A DNA stretch of 64,000 nt from Bacteroidetes bacterium RIFCSPLOWO2_12_FULL_35_15 (GTDB lineage: Bacteria; Bacteroidota; Bacteroidia; 2-12-FULL-35-15): contig MEPB01000049.1 in the NCBI GenBank assembly GCA_001769385.1, positions 62,001 through 126,000 of the forward strand, in the 5' to 3' direction. Positions 17,202 through 25,658 of this stretch are shown piece after piece. How positions within the stretch are numbered: the first letter of the stretch is position 1; each line of letters starts with the position of its first letter. Made by a program: the position numbers and the translations under genes. Under the pieces are notes generated by a model. It saw only the letters and a list, made by a program, of their open reading frames with translations, was not told the origin of the DNA and made no database searches.

Positions 17202-17969
17202 ATGAGAAAAAAAATAGTTGCCGGAAACTGGAAGATGAATAAATCACTTTCTCAAGGCTTACAATTAGTTGATGAAATAATTGCTGCAACCTCGGATAGT
17301 CCATCCAATTCTGTTTTAAAAATTATTGCGCCTCCTTTTACACATTTAGCTTCTGTACATGAAAAAATAAAAACAATAAGTGGTTTTTCTGTGGCAGCAC
17401 AAAATTGTCATCACATGTCAAATGGAGCCTATACCGGGGAAGTATCTTCTGAAATGATACACTCAACAGGTACAAGCTATGTGATAATTGGCCATTCGGA
17501 GCGAAGACAGTATTTTGGAGAAAGTGATTCGCTGCTTGCTCAAAAAGTAAATCTTGCATTAACAAATAATTTAATTCCAATTTTTTGTATTGGAGAAAAT
17601 GGGGAAGAACGTAAAACAAATCAGCATTTAGAAGTTGTAAAAAAACAATTAAAGGAAGCATTATTTCATCTGTCTCCACCTGATTTTTCAAAACTAATAA
17701 TTGCATATGAGCCTGTTTGGGCCATTGGGACAGGCGTGACGGCTACCAGTCATCAGGCACAAGGAATGCATAATTACATTCGCTCTGAGATCAATAAGAA
17801 ATATGGAAAAGAAATTTCTGAAAATACTTCAATTCTTTATGGTGGAAGTTGTAATCCACAAAATGCCCAGGAGCTTTTTGCTTGTTTAGATGTTGACGGT
17901 GGTCTTATTGGTGGTGCCTCATTAAAAGCTGCTGATTTTGTTTCGATCATTAATTCTTTTGCTAATTAA
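17202..17969 (+). CDS. tpiA: Triosephosphate isomerase
   Basis: 255-residue TIM-barrel glycolytic enzyme interconverting dihydroxyacetone phosphate and glyceraldehyde-3-phosphate. Active-site residues visible: N9 and K11 (GNWKMNK), H98 (IIGHSERR), E170 (AYEPVWAIGTG), and the phosphate loop LYGGSCNP / GLIGGASL. Length is normal. The prmA ATG at 17995 follows the stop by 25 bp. Confidence 0.97.
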   Translation: MRKKIVAGNWKMNKSLSQGLQLVDEIIAATSDSPSNSVLKIIAPPFTHLASVHEKIKTISGFSVAAQNCHHMSNGAYTGEVSSEMIHSTGTSYVIIGHSERRQYFGESDSLLAQKVNLALTNNLIPIFCIGENGEERKTNQHLEVVKKQLKEALFHLSPPDFSKLIIAYEPVWAIGTGVTATSHQAQGMHNYIRSEINKKYGKEISENTSILYGGSCNPQNAQELFACLDVDGGLIGGASLKAADFVSIINSFAN

Positions 17970-17994
17970 CAGCAACAAATTTTTACTTGTTTCC

Positions 17995-18834
17995 ATGAAT
18001 TATATTGAATTTTCTATTGTTGTAGAACCCAAAGAACCGGGCTGTGATGTTTTGATTGCTCAATTATCAGAACTTGATTTTGAAAGTTTTTTTGAATCTG
18101 AAACAGGTTTTTCTGCTTATATTCAAGAGAACAAATTTAACGAGGGAAAAGTTAAAAAACTGTTTTTAGCAAATTCTGATCTTTTTAAAATAGAGTATTC
18201 TTCAAAAATAATTCAGCAACAAAATTGGAATAAAGTATGGGAAAGCAGTTTTCAGCCTATTACTGTGGAAGGAAAATGTTTTATACGAGCTCCATTTCAT
18301 GAAGCCCCGAAAGGCTTTTTATATGATGTAATTATTGAACCCAAAATGTCGTTTGGAACAGGACATCACAATACCACTCAATTAATGATTCAAAAATTAA
18401 TGTTATTAAATGTTAAAAAAAAGTCATTGTTAGATATGGGCTGCGGTACAGGTGTTTTGGCAATTGTTGCCTCCATGATGGGGGCAAAGCCAATTACAGC
18501 TGTTGATACAGATGAATGGAGTTATGAAAACACAATCGAAAATTTACAAAGAAATAATATTAACAACGTTCTTGTTCATAAAGGAGATGCTCGAATTTTG
18601 GATGGAAAAATATTTCATACTATTTTAGCAAACATCAATAAAAATGTGCTGTTAATGGATATGAAAAAATATGTTGAATCCTTAGAAATTAATGGCAATT
18701 TAATATTGTCAGGTTTTTTTGAAACTGATGTCCATGAACTTTCTGCGAAAGCACAAGAATTTGGATTGAAGCTGGAGGGAAAAGCTGTTAATGACCAATG
18801 GACAATGTTACATTTTATAAAAACCAACCTTTAA
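17995..18834 (+). CDS. prmA: Ribosomal protein L11 methyltransferase
   Basis: 279 residues from the ATG at 17995 (MNYIEFSIVV); the frame stays open upstream into the tpiA 3' end, but that extension reads from tpiA codons and is not family-like. The SAM-binding loop is LLDMGCGTGVLAIVA (about 142-156), with the substrate-side segment SFGTGHHNTTQLM before it and the motif NPP/NIN-like ANINKNVLL after. It methylates ribosomal protein L11. The stop is directly followed by the ATG of the next gene (TAAATG), indicating translational coupling. Confidence 0.94.
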   Translation: MNYIEFSIVVEPKEPGCDVLIAQLSELDFESFFESETGFSAYIQENKFNEGKVKKLFLANSDLFKIEYSSKIIQQQNWNKVWESSFQPITVEGKCFIRAPFHEAPKGFLYDVIIEPKMSFGTGHHNTTQLMIQKLMLLNVKKKSLLDMGCGTGVLAIVASMMGAKPITAVDTDEWSYENTIENLQRNNINNVLVHKGDARILDGKIFHTILANINKNVLLMDMKKYVESLEINGNLILSGFFETDVHELSAKAQEFGLKLEGKAVNDQWTMLHFIKTNL

Positions 18835-21800
18835 ATGAGAAAATTAAAACCATTATTATGCTTTTTTATCTTGTTTTTTATTTCTCAAAGTTCCTTTGCA
18901 CAGCTAAACCCTATAAAGCAATTTACTGAAAATCCTATTCTATTTTTGGAGGAAGTAAAAACCATGTTGGAAGCAACTAACATGGATAAGAAAGAATTAA
19001 AAAGCTTTATGGAACAATTTACTTTGGTTTGGAATTCTCCCAAATATGATGAGCAATTAAAAAAAGCCACCTATACTTCCTTCAATCAAATGGTGAAAAA
19101 AAAGCTTCGTATTCTCCCTGAATATAGAAGTTACCTTGTTGCTGTTTCAAACTTCGTGAATTCAAATCAAAGTGAAGATAATTTTATTTCCTGGCAAGAG
19201 TGTATCAATAAAATTTTAAATGAAAAAACCATTCGAAATTATTCCGATTATTTGGATATGAGTTTAAATCTCTTTGCAACAAATACTTTTTATAAATCAG
19301 CTGTAGTGGAGTATGGTTCGAATAACAATAAGTATATTTTTGAATATGATAGTGTTCCAAAAATTATTTTTCCTTCTTTAAATCTTCGTTGTTATAATAA
19401 CCAAAATGATAGTGGAATAGTTTATAATACGCATGGGGTATATTATCCATATAAAGGAATTTTTATTGGTCAGGGTGGAAAAGTAAATTGGAAACGTACA
19501 GGTTTAGATGAAAATACTGTGTGGGCTGAATTAAAAAAATATCAAATCTCTCTAAAAACAAGTGGTTTTACGGCTGATTCAGTTATTTTTTACAATAAAA
19601 ATTATTTTCAAAAACCATTAATAGGCGTATTAAATGAAAAAGTCGTTTCGGAAAAAGGAAGTAATATCTCCTATCCACGTTTCGATTCCTATAGTAAACG
19701 GATGTTAATTCCAAATATAGCTCAAGATGTTGATTATGATGGAGGGTTTAGTATGCGTGGAGAAAAATTTTTAGGTTCTGGAAATAAAGAAAAAGATGCC
19801 CTGTTGATTTTTATGCGAGAAGGAAAAAAGTTTTTGATTGTTGGAGCTAATATGATTGGAATTACTAAAGATAAGCTTACTGCCGAAGCAGCCAACATCA
19901 AATTTTATTTTGATAAAGATTCAATTACGCATCCAAGTGTTAATATGAAATTTATTATCAAGACAAGAATGCTTTCACTTATTCGTACAGCTGATGGGAT
20001 TTCAAAATCACCCTTTCTAAATTCTTTTCATAATGTTGATATGTATTTTGAAGAACTTGCCTGGAAAATCGATGATCCCAAGATTGATCTACGAATGCTA
20101 ATAGGAAATACACAAGAAGATGCAATGTTTGAATCATCTAATTATTTCCGGTCCGACAGGTACGATAAACTTCAGGGCATTGATGAAGTAAATCCTTTAA
20201 TTAAAATGCGTGATTTTGTCAAGAAAAATGGTGATTCTCGTGATTTTACAGGAGTGGCTTACGCAAAATATTTAAAATTTTCAATAAATGAGGTTCGTCC
20301 CAATTTGGTTCGATTATCGGCAATGGGGTATATAACTTATAATGCTGTGGATGATGAAGTACATGTAAATGAAAAATTGTTTTTATGCATCGCATGTAGA
20401 GCAGGACACATTGATTATGATGTTATTCAATTTCCATCAGTTGTTCGAAATGCCAGTAATGCCAGTATAAATCTATTGAATTACGATATGACCATTTTTG
20501 GAGTAAGGCAAGTTTTTATGAGTGACTCTCAGAATGTTTCTATTTTTCCTGCAGAACAAAAAATAATTTTAAAGAAAAACCGAGATTTTACTTTTGCAGG
20601 GATAGTACATGCCGGCCGTTTTGATTTTTTTGGAAAAGAATTTTCATTTGATTACGATAAATTCATCGTAAACCTGAAAAACGTGGATTCATTACGATTG
20701 ATGGTAAGAGCAAATGAGCCGGATGCTTATGGTGAATATCCATTAGTTCGTGTAAAAACAGTAATTGAAAATATTAACGGAGATTTAGAAATAGATAACC
20801 CGGCTAACAAATCAGGACGAAAACCTTTTCCAAGGTATCCTGTTTTTAATAGTTTTAAGGATTCGTATGCTTTCTATAGTAAGAAGGTTATTCAAAATGG
20901 TAAATACCCGAAAGACAAATTTTATTTTCACTTAGAGCCTTTTACAATTGATAGTTTGGATAACTTCTCGAATGAAGGATTAAGGTTTTCCGGTGATATG
21001 GTTTCTGCCGGAATTTTTCCGACTTTTAAAGAAACCCTCACTTTACAACCTGATTATTCATTAGGTTTTATGAGAAAAACACCTAGTGAAGGATACCCTG
21101 TTTATAGTGGCAAAGGAACTTATAATAATATGATTAAATTAAGTAATCAGGGTTTACGGGGTGATGGAACCTTAAATTATATTACATCTCTTACAAAATC
21201 AAAAGATTTTATTTTCTTTCCCGATTCAACAAACGCTTTAGCACAGGCATTTGATATTACCGAGCAAAAGATAAAACCCGAATTTCCGCAAATGCATGGA
21301 GAGGATGTGAAAGTTCATTGGATGCCTGCAAAGGATATTATGAGTATAATCAATGGAAAAGAAAAAAAATTCATTGGTTATAACGGGCAATCAGAATTCA
21401 ATGGACGATTATCATTAACACCAAAACAACTTTTTGGAAATGGGACAGCTGAATTTTCAAAAGCGAAACTTGATGCGAAGTTGGTTAAATTCAATTTTAA
21501 TTCGTTCGATTCTGATACCGCAAATTTTAGTATCAAGGATCCGGATATTGCTCAATTGGCATTTTCTACTGATAATGTAAATGCTCATATCGATTTTGAT
21601 AAACGTGCAGGTGAATTCAAATCAAATGGAAAAGGTTCTATTGTTAAGTTTCCCGTTAATCAATATATCTGCTTTATGGATAGCTTTAAATGGTTCATGG
21701 ATGCCGGTAACATCGAACTGGGATCTGGAAAAGCGAGTGCAAAAGGAACAGCTGCTGGTGAAGATTTTGATTTAACGGGGCCTGAATTTATTTCAGTTCA

Positions 21801-23307
21801 TCCTAAACAAGATTCACTTCGTTTTTATTGCCCTACTGCAAAATACGATTTGAAAAAACATATTATTGCTGCGAAAGATGTAAAATATATAAATGTTGCT
21901 GATGCAAGAATCTTTCCGGATTCAGGAAAAGTGAAAATTTTAAAGGATGCTGTAATACCAACGTTAACGAATGCGAAAATTGTTGCTAATGCGATAACCA
22001 AATATCATAATCTTTATAATTGCACAACAAATATATATGCTCGTAAAAGCTATGTAGGTTCCGGCTTTTATGATTATATTGATGAAATAAAAACGAAACA
22101 AACTTTTTATTTCAGTAATATAAGTGTTGACACTACTTATCAAACCTTTGCTGAAACAAACATTCCCGATTCTTCAAAATTCAGACTAAGTCCCAACTTT
22201 GAATATAAAGGAATGGTAAAATTAAAAGCAAGCAATCAATTTTTAGTCTTTGCAGGAGCTGCTCGTATCCAGCAGGATTGCGCAGGAATTCCAAAAACAT
22301 GGTTTAAATTTGAAGCAGAAATTAATCCTTCAAATATTTATATCCCGGTTTCAAAAGAGCCTTTAGATGCTTCAGGTAAAAAAATTGCCGCATCAATGAT
22401 GGTTACCACTGACTCAACACATTTTTATTCTGCTTTTTTATCACCACTGGAATCAAGCAACGATCCTCAGGTTTTACCTGCTGAGGGATTTTTATTTTTT
22501 GATAAAACTTCGCGGGAGTACAGGATATCTAATAAAGAAAAGTTAATTGAAAGGGCATTACCCGGAAATTATTTGAGCTTAAATATCTCGGATTGTAAAG
22601 TTTATGGTGAAGGTAAAATAAACTTAGGTGGCGAATTTGGACAATTAAAAGTGGAATCATTTGGAAATGCCACACATTATTTAATCCCGGATTCAACAAA
22701 GTTTGATATGTTACTATCTTTCAACTTTTTCTTTGACGATGGAGCAATTGATAAAATGGGAGATGCAATTACAGTATTTCCTGATTTAAAACCAGTTGAT
22801 ATTACACGGTCGGTATTCGAAAAAGGGATGCGCGAAATGTTAGGAAAGGAACAGGCTGACAAATTAATTTCACAATTGAATTTATATGGTTCATTTAAAA
22901 AATTCCCCGATGAATTAAAGAAAACATTATTTCTTTCCGATGTTCAAATGAACTGGAATAAGGATACACGCTCCTATATTTCTAATGGACAAATTGGTGT
23001 TGGAAATATTAATAAAATTCAAATTAATAAATATGTAAATGGGAAAATAGAATTAATTAAAAAACGTGGAGGGGATATTTTAAATATTTATCTGGAACTG
23101 GATGAAAAAAATTGGTATTTTTTTAATTATACCAGAGGTACTATGCTGGCCGTTTCATCTAATGAATCGTTCAATAATTCATTTAAAGATCTAAAATCAG
23201 ATAAACGTCAAAAAGCCGGAGAGAAAGGGGAGCAAAATTATTATTATAATATTTGTCCACCGGATAAAAAGCGAATATTCTTACGAAAATTTGAAAAACC
23301 AGAATAA
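18835..23307 (+). CDS. Very large exported protein of unknown function
   Basis: 1490 residues; I do not recognise a named family. A signal peptide (about 1-22, ending SSFA) is followed by a mainly helical section of about 140 residues (EEVKTMLEATNMDKKELKSF) and then a very long region rich in predicted beta strands, full of Asp/Asn/Lys with repeated phrases such as RFSGDMVSAG, LTPKQLFGNGTAEFSKAKLD and KYDLKKHIIAAKDVKYINVADARIFPDSG. The latter resemble the strand-turn rhythm of OstA/LptA-like beta-jellyroll proteins, but this is only an impression. No enzyme motif or type IX sorting domain is seen. It starts with no gap after prmA and overlaps plsY by 17 bp, so it belongs to this operon. Confidence 0.85.
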   Translation: MRKLKPLLCFFILFFISQSSFAQLNPIKQFTENPILFLEEVKTMLEATNMDKKELKSFMEQFTLVWNSPKYDEQLKKATYTSFNQMVKKKLRILPEYRSYLVAVSNFVNSNQSEDNFISWQECINKILNEKTIRNYSDYLDMSLNLFATNTFYKSAVVEYGSNNNKYIFEYDSVPKIIFPSLNLRCYNNQNDSGIVYNTHGVYYPYKGIFIGQGGKVNWKRTGLDENTVWAELKKYQISLKTSGFTADSVIFYNKNYFQKPLIGVLNEKVVSEKGSNISYPRFDSYSKRMLIPNIAQDVDYDGGFSMRGEKFLGSGNKEKDALLIFMREGKKFLIVGANMIGITKDKLTAEAANIKFYFDKDSITHPSVNMKFIIKTRMLSLIRTADGISKSPFLNSFHNVDMYFEELAWKIDDPKIDLRMLIGNTQEDAMFESSNYFRSDRYDKLQGIDEVNPLIKMRDFVKKNGDSRDFTGVAYAKYLKFSINEVRPNLVRLSAMGYITYNAVDDEVHVNEKLFLCIACRAGHIDYDVIQFPSVVRNASNASINLLNYDMTIFGVRQVFMSDSQNVSIFPAEQKIILKKNRDFTFAGIVHAGRFDFFGKEFSFDYDKFIVNLKNVDSLRLMVRANEPDAYGEYPLVRVKTVIENINGDLEIDNPANKSGRKPFPRYPVFNSFKDSYAFYSKKVIQNGKYPKDKFYFHLEPFTIDSLDNFSNEGLRFSGDMVSAGIFPTFKETLTLQPDYSLGFMRKTPSEGYPVYSGKGTYNNMIKLSNQGLRGDGTLNYITSLTKSKDFIFFPDSTNALAQAFDITEQKIKPEFPQMHGEDVKVHWMPAKDIMSIINGKEKKFIGYNGQSEFNGRLSLTPKQLFGNGTAEFSKAKLDAKLVKFNFNSFDSDTANFSIKDPDIAQLAFSTDNVNAHIDFDKRAGEFKSNGKGSIVKFPVNQYICFMDSFKWFMDAGNIELGSGKASAKGTAAGEDFDLTGPEFISVHPKQDSLRFYCPTAKYDLKKHIIAAKDVKYINVADARIFPDSGKVKILKDAVIPTLTNAKIVANAITKYHNLYNCTTNIYARKSYVGSGFYDYIDEIKTKQTFYFSNISVDTTYQTFAETNIPDSSKFRLSPNFEYKGMVKLKASNQFLVFAGAARIQQDCAGIPKTWFKFEAEINPSNIYIPVSKEPLDASGKKIAASMMVTTDSTHFYSAFLSPLESSNDPQVLPAEGFLFFDKTSREYRISNKEKLIERALPGNYLSLNISDCKVYGEGKINLGGEFGQLKVESFGNATHYLIPDSTKFDMLLSFNFFFDDGAIDKMGDAITVFPDLKPVDITRSVFEKGMREMLGKEQADKLISQLNLYGSFKKFPDELKKTLFLSDVQMNWNKDTRSYISNGQIGVGNINKIQINKYVNGKIELIKKRGGDILNIYLELDEKNWYFFNYTRGTMLAVSSNESFNNSFKDLKSDKRQKAGEKGEQNYYYNICPPDKKRIFLRKFEKPE

Positions 23308-23971
23308 TTTGATCAATTCATCAAATATAATTTTATTGATTTTCGCTTACTTGTTAGGCTCGATTCCTAGTGCTGTATGGATTGGTAAGTTTTTTTATAA
23401 AATTGATGTTCGGGAATATGGCAGCGGAAATGCCGGAGCAACAAATGTTTTTAGAGTCTTGGGAAAGAAAGCTGGTATTCCTGTAACATTGATAGATGTA
23501 CTGAAAGGGTATGCGGCAGTGTCATTAGCTCATTTCAGTAATTATACACCAGGTTCAAATCAATTCATAAATCTTGAATTAGTTTTGGGGATCGCCTCCT
23601 TAGTGGGCCATATTTTTCCCTTATTTGCATCATTCAGAGGCGGGAAAGGTATTGCAACATTGCTTGGAATTATTTTATGCGTACATCCATATGCAGCATT
23701 CATTTCCATAGGAATATTTATTTTAGTATTACTGGTATCCAGTTATGTTTCTTTAAGTTCAATGATTTCAGCAATAATGTTCCCGATCATAGTGATCTTT
23801 GTTTTTAAAACTAAAGTACCATCCTTAATTATTTTTTCTGTTTTAATTGCAATAATGGTTTTAATAACCCATCAAAAAAATATTGAACGATTGCTGCGAA
23901 GGGAAGAATCAAAATCGAAATTGATAAAAAAGAAAAAAACAAAACTTCCGGATGAAGAAACGGAAAAATAA
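23291..23971 (+). CDS. plsY: Glycerol-3-phosphate acyltransferase (acyl-phosphate type)
   Basis: PlsY acylates glycerol-3-phosphate from acyl-phosphate, the first step of membrane phospholipid synthesis. Motifs: AYLLGSIPSAVWIGK, YGSGNAGATNVFRVLGKKAG, VGHIFPLFASFRGGKGIATLLG. Multiple membrane spans follow and a basic C-terminal tail (SKSKLIKKKKTKLP). There is no suitable ATG: TTG at 23291 (226 residues, overlapping the previous gene by 17 bp) or TTG at 23309 (220 residues, starting 1 bp after it) are the options. Confidence 0.93.
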   Translation: MKNQNNLINSSNIILLIFAYLLGSIPSAVWIGKFFYKIDVREYGSGNAGATNVFRVLGKKAGIPVTLIDVLKGYAAVSLAHFSNYTPGSNQFINLELVLGIASLVGHIFPLFASFRGGKGIATLLGIILCVHPYAAFISIGIFILVLLVSSYVSLSSMISAIMFPIIVIFVFKTKVPSLIIFSVLIAIMVLITHQKNIERLLRREESKSKLIKKKKTKLPDEETEK

Positions 23972-23999
23972 TTTTGCTTCTCTTTTTAAATTGTGATCA

Positions 24000-24734
24000 T
24001 TGAAAATAACAAAAAGTAAAGGATTTAAAAATAAGCGTCAATTAATTTTATTTGTATTGATGGGATTTCCTTTTTTATTATTTTCTCAACCTCTGATAAC
24101 TATTTCAGGGCAAGCATACGATAAAGAAAGTAAGTTGCCTCTACCCAAATTGATGGTTATTAATAAACGGACAAATAATGGAATTTTCGCTGATGCTGAA
24201 GGGAAATTTTTAATTTCAGCAAAACAAACCGATACTATTCTTTTTTCCGCGATTGGTTTTAAATTAAAGAAAATATGTCTGAAAGATTCTTCTTTAAAAG
24301 CAACCTATAATTTATATATACCCCTTGAAAAACTTTATTTTTATTTAAAAGAAGTCAGCGTTTTTGCTCCCCGGACATTAAAAGAAATTGATAAGGATAT
24401 TTATAATTTAGATTCCACCAAATCATACCGAAGATATACTGATATAAATGCTATTGAAAGCCCGATTACCTATTTATATGAGCGCTTTAGTAAATTTGGA
24501 AAGTCAAAACAAAAAGTGGCAGAATGGGAAAATGAGGATTTGAAACGGGATATTTTAAAGGATCTCTTTCGATTATATATCAAACATGATATAATTGATC
24601 TTAATGAAGAGGAGTTTGATGCATTTATTAGATATTGCAATTTAAGCGAAGAGTTTATTAAAAATGCTTCGCAGCTTGAATTAGTGATGGCAATAAAAGG
24701 GAAATTCGAAACATTTAAAGACAGGTGGAAATGA
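24000..24734 (+). CDS. Exported protein with CarboxypepD_reg-like domain
   Basis: 244 residues from TTG at 24000 (TGA at 23994 closes the frame upstream). After a signal peptide (FVLMGFPFLLFSQP) comes a CarboxypepD_reg-like Ig-type domain (about 32-115: ITISGQAYDKESKLPLPKLM, GIFADAEGKFLISAKQTDTI). A helical C-terminal part with EIDKDIYNLD and NAIESPITYLYERFSKFGK follows. These proteins are frequent in Bacteroidota, exported but without known enzymatic role. The gene sits 28 bp after plsY and probably ends that operon. Confidence 0.8.
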   Translation: MKITKSKGFKNKRQLILFVLMGFPFLLFSQPLITISGQAYDKESKLPLPKLMVINKRTNNGIFADAEGKFLISAKQTDTILFSAIGFKLKKICLKDSSLKATYNLYIPLEKLYFYLKEVSVFAPRTLKEIDKDIYNLDSTKSYRRYTDINAIESPITYLYERFSKFGKSKQKVAEWENEDLKRDILKDLFRLYIKHDIIDLNEEEFDAFIRYCNLSEEFIKNASQLELVMAIKGKFETFKDRWK

Positions 24735-24748
24735 TTTTTTGTGCCTAG

Positions 24749-24760
24749 TGACCAAAGTCA
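24749..24760. promoter_or_regulatory. Fnr/Crp-like palindrome TGACcaaaGTCA
   Basis: A perfect TGAC-N4-GTCA palindrome. Its centre is about 36 bp from the last base of the -7 element at 24784-24791, placing it close to -42 from the inferred start, the classical class II position of Fnr/Crp-family activators. Regulator unknown. Confidence 0.5.
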
Positions 24761-24783
24761 TTACTTTAGAACATCATCTGATA

Positions 24784-24791
24784 TACTTTTG
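24784..24791 (+). promoter_or_regulatory. -7 element (TACTTTTG) for the coiled-coil and rhodanese genes
   Basis: Matches TAnnTTTG; transcription would start near 24797, about 15 nt before the ATG at 24812. No -33 TTG is present at normal spacing, which fits a promoter depending on the adjacent activator-like site. Confidence 0.6.
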
Positions 24792-24811
24792 ATAGATAAA
24801 ATTAAAAAGCT

Positions 24812-25144
24812 ATGGAACCCACAACAGTAAACTCAAAGATTCATGAAAAATTAAATGATTGGATGACTAAATTAGATCATTTTCAGGTGCAACTCTCTTT
24901 AGGAAAAATGGAAGCAGCTGATGAATATGAAAAACAGAAAAAAAATCTTCAAGAGTATCTTCATGAATACGTTCAGTCTGCCACAAACATTAAAAACATT
25001 ACAAAAGAAAAGGCAGAAGATATGAAAAAAGTATTAGATGATTATAAAAGTAAGCTACTAAAAGAAGAAAAAGTAACCGAAAAAGTGATTGAAAAACAAA
25101 AAAATTCTGTTGAAAAAATTATTGATAAAATTAATAAGCTGTAA
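24812..25144 (+). CDS. Small coiled-coil protein
   Basis: 110 residues, almost entirely charged helix (KIHEKLNDWMTKLDHFQVQL, AADEYEKQKKNLQEYLHEYV, KVIEKQKNSVEKIIDKINKL), with no signal peptide or membrane span. General composition resembles sll1863-type stress proteins, but I cannot assign a family. It is followed 7 bp later by the rhodanese lipoprotein and preceded by an activator-like palindrome, so the two genes are probably co-regulated. Confidence 0.75.
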   Translation: MEPTTVNSKIHEKLNDWMTKLDHFQVQLSLGKMEAADEYEKQKKNLQEYLHEYVQSATNIKNITKEKAEDMKKVLDDYKSKLLKEEKVTEKVIEKQKNSVEKIIDKINKL

Positions 25145-25151
25145 TTTTTTA

Positions 25152-25547
25152 ATGAAGCAAATTTTTTTCTGTTTTCTCGCAATTTGCTTGTCTTCATGCG
25201 GAACCTGGAAACATTCCGATTCATTCACTTATGAAGCAGTTAATGTTGCTGATTTTCAAAAACGTTTGAAAGAAACGTCAGATTATATTTTGATAGATGT
25301 TAGAACGAAAGGGGAGTATAAAAAGGGGCATATCGAAAATGCACTTAATGTAAGTTATTTGGGTTCTGATTTTAAAGAACTCATTGAAAAACTTCCAAAA
25401 GATAAATTAGTTTTTATGTATTGTGAAACCCAACACCGAAGTCCATTAGCATCTAAACTAATGAAACGGAAAGGATTTTGTCATATTATTGATCTTCAGG
25501 GTGGGTTTATAAAATGGGAACATCAAAATATGCCCATGGTTAAATGA
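25152..25547 (+). CDS. Rhodanese-like lipoprotein
   Basis: 131 residues from the ATG at 25152; a longer frame from 25089 overlaps the previous gene and would hide the lipobox. The signal peptide ends LSSC, giving lipidated C16. The rhodanese domain (about 30-130) has YILIDVRTKGEYKKGHIENA and an active-site loop YCETQHRS with the candidate catalytic C91. It may handle persulfide or act on thiols outside the cytoplasm; substrate unknown. Confidence 0.85.
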   Translation: MKQIFFCFLAICLSSCGTWKHSDSFTYEAVNVADFQKRLKETSDYILIDVRTKGEYKKGHIENALNVSYLGSDFKELIEKLPKDKLVFMYCETQHRSPLASKLMKRKGFCHIIDLQGGFIKWEHQNMPMVK

Positions 25548-25658
25548 CCTTGTAAATTTCTCCAATTATTTAATTTATTCTGGTTGTTATTTACAACCTG
25601 ATTTCATATAATTTATAGCGATGTAAGTTTTATTTTAGCCTGAATTTAAACTTTAAAG

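Noticed and set aside
23994-23996. GTG-like start upstream of the CarboxypepD_reg gene
   Set aside because: TGA at 23994-23996 is in frame with the gene, so TTG 24000 is the most upstream usable start.
25548-25640. ttgtaaat / atttacaa inverted repeat before comEC
   Set aside because: Only eight bases, AT-rich, wide loop; not convincing as a terminator or operator.
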